Source: an uncultured Eubacterium sp. (lineage in GTDB: Bacteria > Bacillota > Clostridia > Lachnospirales > Lachnospiraceae). From it: DNA of 64,000 nt. Where the stretch lies: contig URYE01000002.1 of NCBI GenBank assembly GCA_900551945.1, positions 1 to 64,000 of the forward strand. Direction: 5' to 3'. Under the pieces are notes generated by a model. That model saw nothing but the letters and a program-made list of their open reading frames with translations. It did not search any database and was not told the DNA's origin. Shown one piece after another: positions 54,243-61,570 of this stretch. A program made the position numbers and the translations under genes. Position 1 is the first letter of the stretch, and each line of letters begins with the position of its first letter.

Positions 54243-55637
54243 TTAAGATTTGTCTAAAGAAGTTAGATGTTTAGTATTATCGAAATGCAAATCTTCTATT
54301 TCAGCATCTGAAAGAGAAAGAAAGTGTATAATAAATATGCCATTTTTTAATTCAAATTGACTTATAGCAATATGATTATCAACAAATTCTTGAAGACTTT
54401 CTTGAATGAGTTGTAAATTTTTCTTTTTATTCTTTAATTTAAAACGAACAATTTTTTGAAAATAAGTATAACTATATTCATTAACTTTAGTTTCTTGGTT
54501 GGCAATTTGTTCACGTTTCATAGCATAGCATATTATTTTTGATAAGTTATTTTGTAAAACATCATAAGAAGCAGAAGTAATAGATATAAGCTTTTTTTGA
54601 ATAATAGCATTACTTAGTATTTCTCCAAATTGAGCAATAGCATAAGGGCGTTCTGCGTCTTCTTTTATAGCAATATTATCAAATAAGTTAAAATACATTT
54701 TGCTGCCTTCTTCTTCATAGGAAAAATTATATTCTACAAGTTTGCGACAAGAATTAGAAATTTTATTAGTTACATTTTTTCCAACGTGATAATCAACAAG
54801 TTCTTTTCCAAGTGTGTTAAGGTCTACTACAACTGATTTTTCTCGTGAAAACTCCTGTATATTAATATTTGATATAAAGGCATTAACAAGTTTTAAATCG
54901 TTTGAATCCATAGATTTAGGTGGAGTAAGTTTTCCGTTATTAACAGTGACTTCCAATAATTCATCACCATTTTCATCAGTAATTATTTCTTTTAAAAGGT
55001 TATTAGAAGCTGTTTCCATCATTAATGTAAAAGAAGATGGACTAAATAAAGGCTTTTCTAATAGTTCTTCTGGAAACATTCTTAGATATGAATCAATGTT
55101 TCCAGCTAGTTCTTGTTCAATATATTTCCAAGCATTCATAATTAAATCATTTTTTAAAGAATTAAATACTGATTTGTTACTATATGTATATATTCCTGGA
55201 AATAGTATAAGCAGGCTGTTAGAGTCTTTTTTCCATTGTATAGCTTTTTCTTTATATTTGTTGATGATTTCAGCTATATCTTTATCGCCAAAAACTGTTG
55301 TATATTGGTCAACAGGAATAGAACGGGCCATATTAATAACAGGAGCAAGAGGGTGTTTTGGATTATCAATGCTTATTGAGTTGATATCATTAATATAAGA
55401 TTTATACCATCTAGCTCTTTTTTGTAAGCGCGATTTTTTAATTTTTCCCATTATAGGAATTAAATCTTCACGACTTGTTTTTCCATCAAGATATTCCATT
55501 AATGTCAAGTCTATAAGTTCTGCAATAGTATTGCAAGGAAACTTAAAAATATCATGTTTTTTATAAAAGAAATCGGTAATAGTAGGGTCTATATTTTTTG
55601 AGAGTTCTTCAATAAACTGTCTTGAATATTGTTCCAT
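54243..55637 (-). CDS. Rep-like replication initiator
   Basis: The 464-residue protein is probably the replication initiator. Residues about 255-420 look like two winged-helix units, with VVDLNTLGKELVDYHVGKNVTNKISNSCRKLVEY, then AQFGEILSNAIIQKKLISITSASYDVL, as in Rep_3-like initiators. The N-terminal half is helical and of unknown role. Its gene runs toward the iterons, and its promoter region carries a strong palindrome. ATG 55637 with GGAG 6 bases upstream is preferred over TTG 55649. Family assignment rests on context plus fold pattern. Confidence 0.6.
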   Translation of the reverse strand: MEQYSRQFIEELSKNIDPTITDFFYKKHDIFKFPCNTIAELIDLTLMEYLDGKTSREDLIPIMGKIKKSRLQKRARWYKSYINDINSISIDNPKHPLAPVINMARSIPVDQYTTVFGDKDIAEIINKYKEKAIQWKKDSNSLLILFPGIYTYSNKSVFNSLKNDLIMNAWKYIEQELAGNIDSYLRMFPEELLEKPLFSPSSFTLMMETASNNLLKEIITDENGDELLEVTVNNGKLTPPKSMDSNDLKLVNAFISNINIQEFSREKSVVVDLNTLGKELVDYHVGKNVTNKISNSCRKLVEYNFSYEEEGSKMYFNLFDNIAIKEDAERPYAIAQFGEILSNAIIQKKLISITSASYDVLQNNLSKIICYAMKREQIANQETKVNEYSYTYFQKIVRFKLKNKKKNLQLIQESLQEFVDNHIAISQFELKNGIFIIHFLSLSDAEIEDLHFDNTKHLTSLDKS

Positions 55638-55667
55638 TGTTATCTCCAATCTATAATATAAATTCTT

Positions 55668-55690
55668 AAGTTAAAGTCGTACTTTAACTT
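55668..55690. promoter_or_regulatory. palindromic operator upstream of the Rep-like gene
   Basis: AAGTTAAAGT and ACTTTAACTT form a perfect 10-base inverted repeat with spacer CGT, 31 bases before the Rep-like ATG. It overlaps the likely promoter and fits autorepression, as in iteron plasmids. Confidence 0.6.
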
Positions 55691-55881
55691 ATATAATTAT
55701 AGTTAAAAATAGTTAGAAATGCAAATATCATTCAGTTAAATATAAATGTTTGAAATGGATGAGTTCTTTAATTATTTTTTGGATTTTGTGTTGTGTGGTG
55801 GGTTGAGTTTTTTGTTTAGTATAGACATATGTAGCCTAATGGTGTAAAATGAAGTAAATATATTTATTAGGAGTGAGTTTT

Positions 55882-56823
55882 ATGAACGATGGAAGTAAAG
55901 AAGTAGTATTAAGTGATGAATTTATAAATACTATATGGATATTTTTTAAATCTAAATTATCAAAACGAACACAACAAGAATATTTTGCAGTAATAAAAAG
56001 CTTTGTAAAAATAACTGGAAAAGACCCTTTAAAAATAACACAACAAGCTTGCGAACAGTATGTAACATATCTAAGAACACGAATGGAAAGTAATAGATTA
56101 TCTTATACAACTGCTTTGATGAGAGTTTCTGTTATGAGAACTCTTTGTGAATATATAAAATACACAATGAATGAAAAAGGATATGATTATATAAATTATT
56201 TTAATGATATTTCCTTACCTGATATAGACAAAACTCTAAAAGAAGATATGCTTCCTTCAACAGATGAATTGAATAATTTATTAGAATTAACTAAGAATAA
56301 CAGTGATAGTATGGCTTTCTTAATATTTTCACTTATAATAAAATGTGGTCTTACAAGTAGTGAAATTAGTAATTTGAATATAGAATATATTGTACTAGAT
56401 ATAAATAATAACATTTGTATTAATTTTCCACCTAAAAAAGGAGTTTCAAGGATAATAAAGCTTCCTGATGATATAAGCAAATTAATTGACAAGTATATAG
56501 AAGCCAATAACATTTATGAGGGTGCTGTATTTTTAAATAAACGACATACCAGATTAAAGGTACGAGATGCTGAAAGAATTTTAAATAAATATATATTAAT
56601 AGGTCAAGAAAATGGATTGATTAAAAAACATTTTACAATGCAATCTATGCGCCATGCTTCAATACAATATATGTTAAAGGGGGGAGCTAGTGAACAAGCT
56701 GTAGCTAATTATACAGGAATAACAACTAAATGGATGTCAAGATATAGACGAGTAGTTAATTCAGCATTACTTGCAGATGCGGCAGATTATAATATTATAG
56801 AAATACGAGATAAAGATAGCTAA
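55882..56823 (+). CDS. tyrosine recombinase-like protein with altered catalytic residues
   Basis: The 313-residue protein has a core-binding N-terminal domain (residues 10-100) and a tyrosine-recombinase C-terminal domain. The nucleophile Tyr (SRYRRV) and second Arg (MQSMRHAS) are present. The first catalytic Arg is Thr (CGLTSSEIS instead of GLRxSEL). The HxxR His is Gln, and the late His/Trp is Ile (TGITTKW). It is therefore unlikely to be a standard Xer enzyme; it may resolve multimers with altered chemistry or only bind DNA. ATG 55882 follows AGGAG by 8 bases. Confidence 0.8.
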   Translation: MNDGSKEVVLSDEFINTIWIFFKSKLSKRTQQEYFAVIKSFVKITGKDPLKITQQACEQYVTYLRTRMESNRLSYTTALMRVSVMRTLCEYIKYTMNEKGYDYINYFNDISLPDIDKTLKEDMLPSTDELNNLLELTKNNSDSMAFLIFSLIIKCGLTSSEISNLNIEYIVLDINNNICINFPPKKGVSRIIKLPDDISKLIDKYIEANNIYEGAVFLNKRHTRLKVRDAERILNKYILIGQENGLIKKHFTMQSMRHASIQYMLKGGASEQAVANYTGITTKWMSRYRRVVNSALLADAADYNIIEIRDKDS

Positions 56824-56910
56824 TTTATTATTTTAAGTAAATGCAAATAACATGGGTACTAGTTTAAAATTGGTACTTTTCAATCTTAACATTTATGATA
56901 TAATAATTAA

Positions 56911-56998
56911 TGTAAACAAGCACATAGTTATGTCAACGTAACTAACTGTTTATAACAATTCCCCCAATGAACCTATGTCTGCATAGGTTCATTTTTTT
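56911..56998 (+). ncRNA. candidate small RNA
   Basis: A TATAAT (56899-56904) with a weak TTTTCA -35 precedes about 88 bases that end in a strong terminator. They contain an imperfect hairpin (AGTTATG/CGTAACT) and an unpaired CAATTCCCCCAATG, complementary to G-rich ribosome sites. No ORF is present. It lies just after the recombinase gene. Confidence 0.35.
56968..56998 (+). terminator. intrinsic terminator
   Basis: TGAACCTATG and CATAGGTTCA form a perfect 10-bp stem with loop TCTG, followed by TTTTTTT. Confidence 0.85.
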
Positions 56999-57074
56999 AT
57001 AGTTTAATTAACAAAAGAGGTTGACAAATTAATTCAATCAGTTTAAATTATAATTAATAATAAATATTTATAAA

Positions 57075-57345
57075 TAAACTGTTGATACGGAGATAAAAAC
57101 ATTATATGCGTTTACAGAGAGTTCGGGTCGGTGGAAGCCGAATAGAGAAGCAGATTGTTAAATGGACCGTTGAGGGCATGGTGAACGAGTATTTTTGCTT
57201 TATTATCCATGACGTAAGGCATACGTTAGTTGTCAGAAATATGTTTGTATTTCGTTGAGAGTGTGGTTAATTCACAAAGCAAGGTGGCACCGCGGAAAAG
57301 TAATTTCGTCCTTGACTAATATCTAAAGATGTTGGTTAAGGCTTT
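57075..57345 (+). promoter_or_regulatory. T-box leader, probably tRNA-Trp specific
   Basis: The conserved T-box AGGTGGCACCGCGG lies at 57282-57295. The UGGC bulge pairs with an acceptor end having discriminator G, as in tRNA-Trp. A candidate UGG specifier is at 57163-57165. A terminator (CCTTGACTAATAT/ATGTTGGTTAAGG plus T-run) lies at 57309-57347. Uncharged tRNA-Trp should permit readthrough into trpD. Confidence 0.9.
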
Positions 57346-57415
57346 TTTTATGTCTAAAACCAACACAAATATCATATTAAAATTTTGTATAAACAAAATT
57401 AGATTGGAGACAGAC

Positions 57416-58423
57416 ATGATTAAAGAAGCAATAAGTAAATTAGTAAAAAGAGAAGACCTTTCAACAGATGTTATGGAACAAGTTATGGAAGAAATAATGA
57501 CAAATCAAGCTACAGATGCTCAAAAAGCCTCTTTTTTAACGGCACTTGCAATGAAAGATGAAACTATTGATGAAATTACATCAGCAGCAAAAGTAATGAG
57601 AAATCACTGTGAAAAGTTCTTAAACGATATGGACGTGCTTGAGATAGTAGGAACTGGTGGAGATGGTTCAAATACATTTAATATATCAACATTATCTTCA
57701 ATTGTTGTATCAGCGGCAGGAATACCTGTAGCTAAGCATGGAAATAGAGCAGCTTCAAGCAAATGTGGAACAGCCGATTGTCTTGAAACCTTAGGAGTAA
57801 AGCTTGACGTTGCACCGGCAAGAAGCGCACAGATTTTAAAGGATATCAATATATGCTTTCTATTTGCACAAAAATATCATACAGCTATGCGTTTTGTAGG
57901 TGGTGTTAGAAAGGAAATGGGAATTAGAACACTTTTTAACTTATTAGGCCCACTTGCTAACCCTGCTGGAGCTTCTATGCAGCTTCTTGGTGTATACAAT
58001 GAAGACCTTGTAGAACCATTAGCTCATGTTCTTTCAAATCTTGGGGTTAAAAGAGCAATGGTAGTATATGGAACTGATAGTATAGATGAAATATCATTAA
58101 GCGCACCTACAAAAATATGTGAAGTAAGAAATGGTAACTTTAAAAGTTATGAAATCTCTCCAGAAATGTTTGGATTAAAACGTTGTGATAAGAATGAACT
58201 TGTAGGTGGAGACCCAAAAGAAAATGCTAAGATTGCTCTTGATATTTTAAATGGTGTAGAAGGCGCTAAAATGGACGCAGTACTCCTTAATGCCGGAGCA
58301 GCCATTTACATAGCTTCTGACGATATTACAATAAATGAAGCTATTGACAAAGCTCGTGCTATAATAAAATCAGGAAAAGCTAAAGAACAGCTTGAAAAGT
58401 TTATTAAACTTACTAATGAATAA
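57416..58423 (+). CDS. trpD: anthranilate phosphoribosyltransferase
   Basis: The 335-residue enzyme transfers phosphoribose from PRPP to anthranilate in tryptophan synthesis. Motifs are [19 protein letters not shown] (PRPP binding), [21 protein letters not shown], and [17 protein letters not shown] 57416 with GGAGA upstream is the real start; the longer frame from 57329 lies inside the T-box terminator. It stands alone: a terminator follows, and no other trp gene is present in the window. Confidence 0.95.
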   Translation: MIKEAISKLVKREDLSTDVMEQVMEEIMTNQATDAQKASFLTALAMKDETIDEITSAAKVMRNHCEKFLNDMDVLEIVGTGGDGSNTFNISTLSSIVVSAAGIPVAKHGNRAASSKCGTADCLETLGVKLDVAPARSAQILKDINICFLFAQKYHTAMRFVGGVRKEMGIRTLFNLLGPLANPAGASMQLLGVYNEDLVEPLAHVLSNLGVKRAMVVYGTDSIDEISLSAPTKICEVRNGNFKSYEISPEMFGLKRCDKNELVGGDPKENAKIALDILNGVEGAKMDAVLLNAGAAIYIASDDITINEAIDKARAIIKSGKAKEQLEKFIKLTNE

Positions 58424-58478
58424 TAGTTTTAAAATTGTTGCTAACTAGAAAACGTTAGTTTTAAAAATAAATGTCGTA

Positions 58479-58510
58479 GGCTCTGTTATTATTAGCAGAG
58501 CCTTTTTATT
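58479..58510 (+). terminator. trpD terminator
   Basis: GGCTCTG and CAGAGCC (plus flanking pairs) enclose TTATTATTAG and are followed by TTTTTATT, about 55 bases after the trpD stop. Confidence 0.85.
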
Positions 58511-58611
58511 CTCTATTTATAAATATTGCATATAATCAATTAATTTGATATTATATAATAAAATGTATAATAAATTTTTAACAATCAAACAAATATGACA
58601 TTAAAGAGAAA

Positions 58612-58695
58612 AATTGTTGAATGGACAAAAGGTGAAAAAGTTTAATTTCTCTTGATAATGTGTATTATAAAACATATTTTAAAAGTATATTTTAA
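58612..58695 (+). pseudogene. C-terminal remnant of a duplicated small gene
   Basis: The segment encodes VEWTKGEKSLISLDNVYYKTYFKSIF after restoring one missing A in a run of five. It matches the C-terminus of the gene at 58793 (IEWKDGEKSLISLDDKFYKVFIKSMF) and ends at the same stop position. The deletion shifts frame in the present sequence. It is a decayed tandem duplicate. Confidence 0.75.
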
Positions 58696-58792
58696 AGTTT
58701 AAGAGGTAAGTTTTAAACAAAGGAGAGACGTTTGTACGAATAAAAATTATGTATTAAAAGGTATATATAAAAATGCAAAAATATCTGAACGA

Positions 58793-59077
58793 ATGAACTA
58801 TTTATATGTATACACTGAAAAATATATAGGTGGTCGTCCTTTAATTAAAAAACAAGTTTCTTCCTACACAGTAATAGATGAAACTAATAAAGAAGAATAT
58901 TCTTTTTGGAAAGGTGCTTTAGGCGTAGCCATACTAGGTGGAGCTGGTGCTATTGCTGGTGTAGGTGGCAAGAAGACAAACGAATATCTTAGTGCTATTG
59001 AATGGAAAGATGGTGAAAAAAGTTTAATCTCCCTTGATGATAAATTTTATAAAGTGTTTATTAAGAGTATGTTTTAA
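58793..59077 (+). CDS. small glycine-zipper protein of unknown function
   Basis: The 94-residue protein has a Gly/Ala-rich segment (LGVAILGGAGAIAGVGG, residues 43-59) that could be a glycine-zipper helix. Charged flanks lie on either side. Its start is uncertain: the ATG at 58793 lacks a ribosome site. The same frame is open upstream to beyond an AGGAG at 58721 but offers no standard start codon there. An upstream frameshift or an unusual start is possible. The gene pairs with the decayed copy at 58612. Confidence 0.5.
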   Translation: MNYLYVYTEKYIGGRPLIKKQVSSYTVIDETNKEEYSFWKGALGVAILGGAGAIAGVGGKKTNEYLSAIEWKDGEKSLISLDDKFYKVFIKSMF

Positions 59078-59106
59078 GATTTTAAAAATAAAGAAATAAA
59101 TACATA

Positions 59107-59176
59107 AAAAAGGGATTGTTATGATAATAATTAATTCTATACTTTATATATTTTTATTATTGTGATAGTCCCTTTT
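59107..59176 (+). terminator. possible terminator after the glycine-zipper gene
   Basis: AAAAAAGGGA and TCCCTTTT enclose a long AT loop with partial pairing (ATAATAAT/ATTATT), about 30 bases after the stop. The loop is long, so this is tentative. Confidence 0.4.
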
Positions 59177-59346
59177 AATATTTAATAGTAACCTAATATA
59201 AATTCTTATCATTTCAACTTGAACTTTATTTGACTTATTATAATCTTCCCTAATCTAATAATAACAAACTCTCTAATAATTTTTAGTTGCATTATAAAAA
59301 ATAATGTAGTACTATAAAGCCATAAAATAAGTAGAGGTTTTTGCCA

Positions 59347-59526
59347 ATGATGAAAGTATTTTATTGCCCTAGTTGCGAAAGAATTGCATACACAAAGTAT
59401 CTACATGTAAGATGTAAAACTTGTGACAAGGATTGCATTAGATTTAAAATTAGTTATTCAGAATACACTATGCTTAATGCTGATGAAAGAAGAGCTTATC
59501 TGAATAAATTAAATTTAAAACATTAA
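59347..59526 (+). CDS. small zinc-ribbon protein
   Basis: The 59-residue protein begins MMKVFYCPSCERIAYT and has a second pair in VRCKTCDKDC, a four-Cys zinc ribbon. The C-terminal half (YSEYTMLNADERRAYLNKL) is helical. ATG 59347 follows GAGG by 9 bases. Function is unknown; such proteins often bind nucleic acid or partner proteins. Its stop codon and terminator stem were disrupted by an adjacent IS insertion. Confidence 0.7.
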   Translation: MMKVFYCPSCERIAYTKYLHVRCKTCDKDCIRFKISYSEYTMLNADERRAYLNKLNLKH

Positions 59527-59537
59527 TATACTTAATG
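59521..59537. repeat. 17-bp target duplication, left copy
   Basis: CATTAATATACTTAATG is repeated exactly at 61216-61232, flanking the IS. It is itself palindromic (CATTAA/TTAATG). It overlaps the stop codon of the zinc-ribbon gene. Confidence 0.85.
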
Positions 59538-59552
59538 TTTCAGACTGTAGAC

Positions 59553-59580
59553 AAAATCCGAGGCGAAAGCCTCGGATTTT
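59553..59580 (+). terminator. hairpin inside the IS left end
   Basis: AAAATCCGAGGC and GCCTCGGATTTT form a 12-bp stem closed by GAAA, followed by TCTCG. It can stop transcription entering the IS from the zinc-ribbon gene and so protect against external transposase expression. Confidence 0.75.
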
Positions 59581-59686
59581 TCTCGTTTCATAATTAATTA
59601 AAATGTGAAAAAATGCAGATAAATACTGACTTTGTAGCACTTTTTTGGTATAATTATTATATCAAAAATTAGGTGGTGAGTGCTTT

Positions 59687-60166
59687 ATGATGACAGTTAA
59701 TGCAGATAAAAAAAGAGAACAGATTCAGATGTTTTGTATGGATGATTTAGTACCGAAAGATCATCTTTTAAGAGTGATTGATAAAGCAATCGATTGGAAC
59801 TTTATTTATGACCTTGTTCAGGATAAGTATTCTCCTAATTTTGAGCGCCCTAGTATGGATCCAGTAATGCTTATAAAGATTCCTTTTATTCAGTATCTTT
59901 ATGGAATTAAAAGTATGAGACAGACTATAAAAGAAATAGAAGTTAATGTTGCTTACCGTTGGTTTTTGGGATTGGAAATGAATGATTCTGTTCCCCACTT
60001 TTCTACATTTGGTAAAAACTACACTCGTAGATTTAAGGATACAGACTTGTTTGAACAAATCTTTTCTCATATCTTATCAGAATGTTATAAGTATAAATTC
60101 GTTGATCCAACAGAAGTGTTTGTTGATGCAACTCACGTGAAAGCATGTGCTAACAGTAAAAAATGA
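59687..60166 (+). CDS. IS1182-family transposase, N-terminal part
   Basis: This 159-residue frame holds the N-terminal helical domain (PKDHLLRVIDKAIDWNFIYDLV, GIKSMRQTIKEIEVNVAYRWFLG) and the first catalytic Asp in VFVDATHVKA. It ends with TGA right after a run of six A. A -1 slip on that run continues exactly into the next frame (KKMRAKIAHEE), restoring the usual single-chain transposase. ATG follows AGGTGGTGAG. Confidence 0.85.
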   Translation: MMTVNADKKREQIQMFCMDDLVPKDHLLRVIDKAIDWNFIYDLVQDKYSPNFERPSMDPVMLIKIPFIQYLYGIKSMRQTIKEIEVNVAYRWFLGLEMNDSVPHFSTFGKNYTRRFKDTDLFEQIFSHILSECYKYKFVDPTEVFVDATHVKACANSKK

Positions 60167-61191
60167 GAGCAAAGATTGCTCATGAAGAAACTTTGTTTTA
60201 TGAAGAACTCTTAAAAAAAGAAATAAATTCTGACAGAGAGGCTCATGGAAAGAAACCTTTGAAGGATTCAGATAAAGATAATGATAAGCCATCTTCTGGT
60301 GGAGGGATGAAAGACTTTACAACAGATGTTCCAAAAGATGAGAAAACTATTAAGTGCAGCACAACAGATCCAGAAAGCGGATGGTTCCGAAAGGGCGAGC
60401 ATAAGCATGTATTCGCATATTCAATTGAAACTGCATGTGATAAGTTTGGTTGGATTCTTGGTTACTCAGTTAATCCTGAAAATATGCATGACAGCAGAAC
60501 CTTTATAAGTTTGTATAATAAGATAAAAGATATAGGAATAAAAACACTTGTAGCGGATGCAGGATATAAAACGCCTGCAATTGCAAAGCTATTGATAGAT
60601 GATGGTATCCAGCCACTTTTTCCATATAAGAGACCAATGACAAAACAAGGATTCTTTAAGAAATATGAGTATGTTTATGATGAATACTTTGATTGTTATA
60701 TATGTCCTAACAATGCAGTTCTTAAATATTCAACAACTAATCGTGATGGGTATAGAGAATATAAGAGCTGTTCGGAAACATGCATTGACTGTCCATATAT
60801 AAGTCAATGTACCGAAAGCAAAAATCATGTAAAATTAGTAACAAGACATATCTGGGAAGATTATATAGAGAAATGTGAAGATATAAGATTATCAATAGGA
60901 ATGAAGGAACTTTATTCTCGCAGAAAAGAAACAATAGAGAGACTTTTTGGAACAGCTAAAGAGAATCATGGATTTAGATATACGCAGATGATAGGAAAAG
61001 CCCGCATGGAAATGAAAGCAGGGCTTACTTTTGCATGCATGAATCTTAAAAAATTAGCAAGGATGTTAGAAAAATACAGAGAGGTAAGTAGAGATTATCC
61101 ACATAATATATCTAAAAAACAACATAAAATATTAAAAGATATAAAATCATTTAAAATTCAGAGAAAAATGGCACTAGGATTTGTATCCTAG
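60163..61191 (+). CDS. IS1182-family transposase, C-terminal part
   Basis: The 342-residue frame overlaps the first by 4 bases (ATGA). It contains the second catalytic Asp (LVADAGYKTP), a Cys-rich region (YICPNNAV, CSETCIDCPYISQC) and the catalytic Glu (RRKETIERLFGTAKENHGFRYT). Alone it lacks the first Asp, so function needs frameshifting or the lesion has killed the element. Confidence 0.85.
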   Translation: MRAKIAHEETLFYEELLKKEINSDREAHGKKPLKDSDKDNDKPSSGGGMKDFTTDVPKDEKTIKCSTTDPESGWFRKGEHKHVFAYSIETACDKFGWILGYSVNPENMHDSRTFISLYNKIKDIGIKTLVADAGYKTPAIAKLLIDDGIQPLFPYKRPMTKQGFFKKYEYVYDEYFDCYICPNNAVLKYSTTNRDGYREYKSCSETCIDCPYISQCTESKNHVKLVTRHIWEDYIEKCEDIRLSIGMKELYSRRKETIERLFGTAKENHGFRYTQMIGKARMEMKAGLTFACMNLKKLARMLEKYREVSRDYPHNISKKQHKILKDIKSFKIQRKMALGFVS

Positions 61192-61195
61192 TGCC
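61170..61195. terminator. hairpin at the IS right end
   Basis: GGCACTAGGA and TCCTAGTGCC form a perfect 10-bp stem overlapping the transposase stop codon, 3 bases from the right inverted repeat. Confidence 0.7.
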
Positions 61196-61215
61196 ACTTT
61201 GTCTACAGTCTGAAA

Positions 61216-61232
61216 CATTAATATACTTAATG
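61216..61232. repeat. 17-bp target duplication, right copy
   Basis: This is an exact copy of the left duplication. It is followed by TTTTGCTTTTTG, which would have been the U-tract of the original terminator. Confidence 0.85.
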
Positions 61233-61284
61233 TTTTGCTTTTTGTTTAACTGTTGGAGTTAGATTTTTTATTTTTAATAGTATC

Positions 61285-61312
61285 ACTTCGTTAAACCGAG
61301 ATTTAGCGAAGT
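61285..61312. other. hairpin in the gap right of the IS
   Basis: ACTTCGTTAAA and TTTAGCGAAGT pair over 11 bases with one wobble around CCGAGA. No gene lies in the 61233-61570 gap; this hairpin and the repeat at 61389 are all I see. Confidence 0.4.
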
Positions 61313-61388
61313 ATTATATGAGTTAAAATATTCTTTACTTTTTAAACATTTATCTCTACTCCCTATGTTTTAGACTCCATTTTATTAT

Positions 61389-61439
61389 AAATTAGTGATT
61401 GTTATTTTGAACCACAACTAAACTAACAATCACTAATTT
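61389..61439. terminator. long inverted repeat, probable bidirectional terminator
   Basis: AAATTAGTGATTGTTA and TAACAATCACTAATTT form a perfect 16-bp stem with a 19-base loop, between the IS and the end of the FliB-like gene. Confidence 0.55.
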
Positions 61440-61570
61440 ATTTATTATTTCAATAATGAAAATCTAGCTCTATAAACTTATGCGCACATTCTATATGAAC
61501 TACAAATACATAATAACTCTCTGATTTACCAACTATATTATGATTAAGATAACTCACAATAAAATAATTG

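Larger units (their letters stand above)
59538..61215 (+). mobile_element. IS1182-family insertion sequence
   Basis: The 1678-bp element is bounded by perfect inverted repeats TTTCAGACTGTAGACAAA (59538-59555) and its complement (61198-61215), with a 17-bp direct duplication outside. It encodes an IS1182-type DDE transposase split over two frames. Stable hairpins sit just inside each end, one with a GAAA loop. The near-perfect termini and duplication suggest recent insertion. Confidence 0.93.

Noticed and set aside
54814-55398. 194-codon + strand ORF
   Set aside because: It is antisense within the Rep-like gene, Ser/Ile/Phe-rich without domain pattern; the minus frame has a start site and coherent helical structure.
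49978-56823. Prophage interpretation of the replicon region
   Set aside because: No capsid, tail, terminase or lysis genes are present; parAB, iterons and a Rep-like protein indicate a plasmid-type replicon.
56885-56916. dif-like Xer site near ATTAATGTAAAC
   Set aside because: Only the right half resembles a XerD arm; the left half and spacer do not fit, and the sequence coincides with a promoter-like -10.
57329-57415. Longer N-terminus of trpD
   Set aside because: It would start inside the T-box terminator and adds 29 residues not typical of the family; the ATG at 57416 has a ribosome site.
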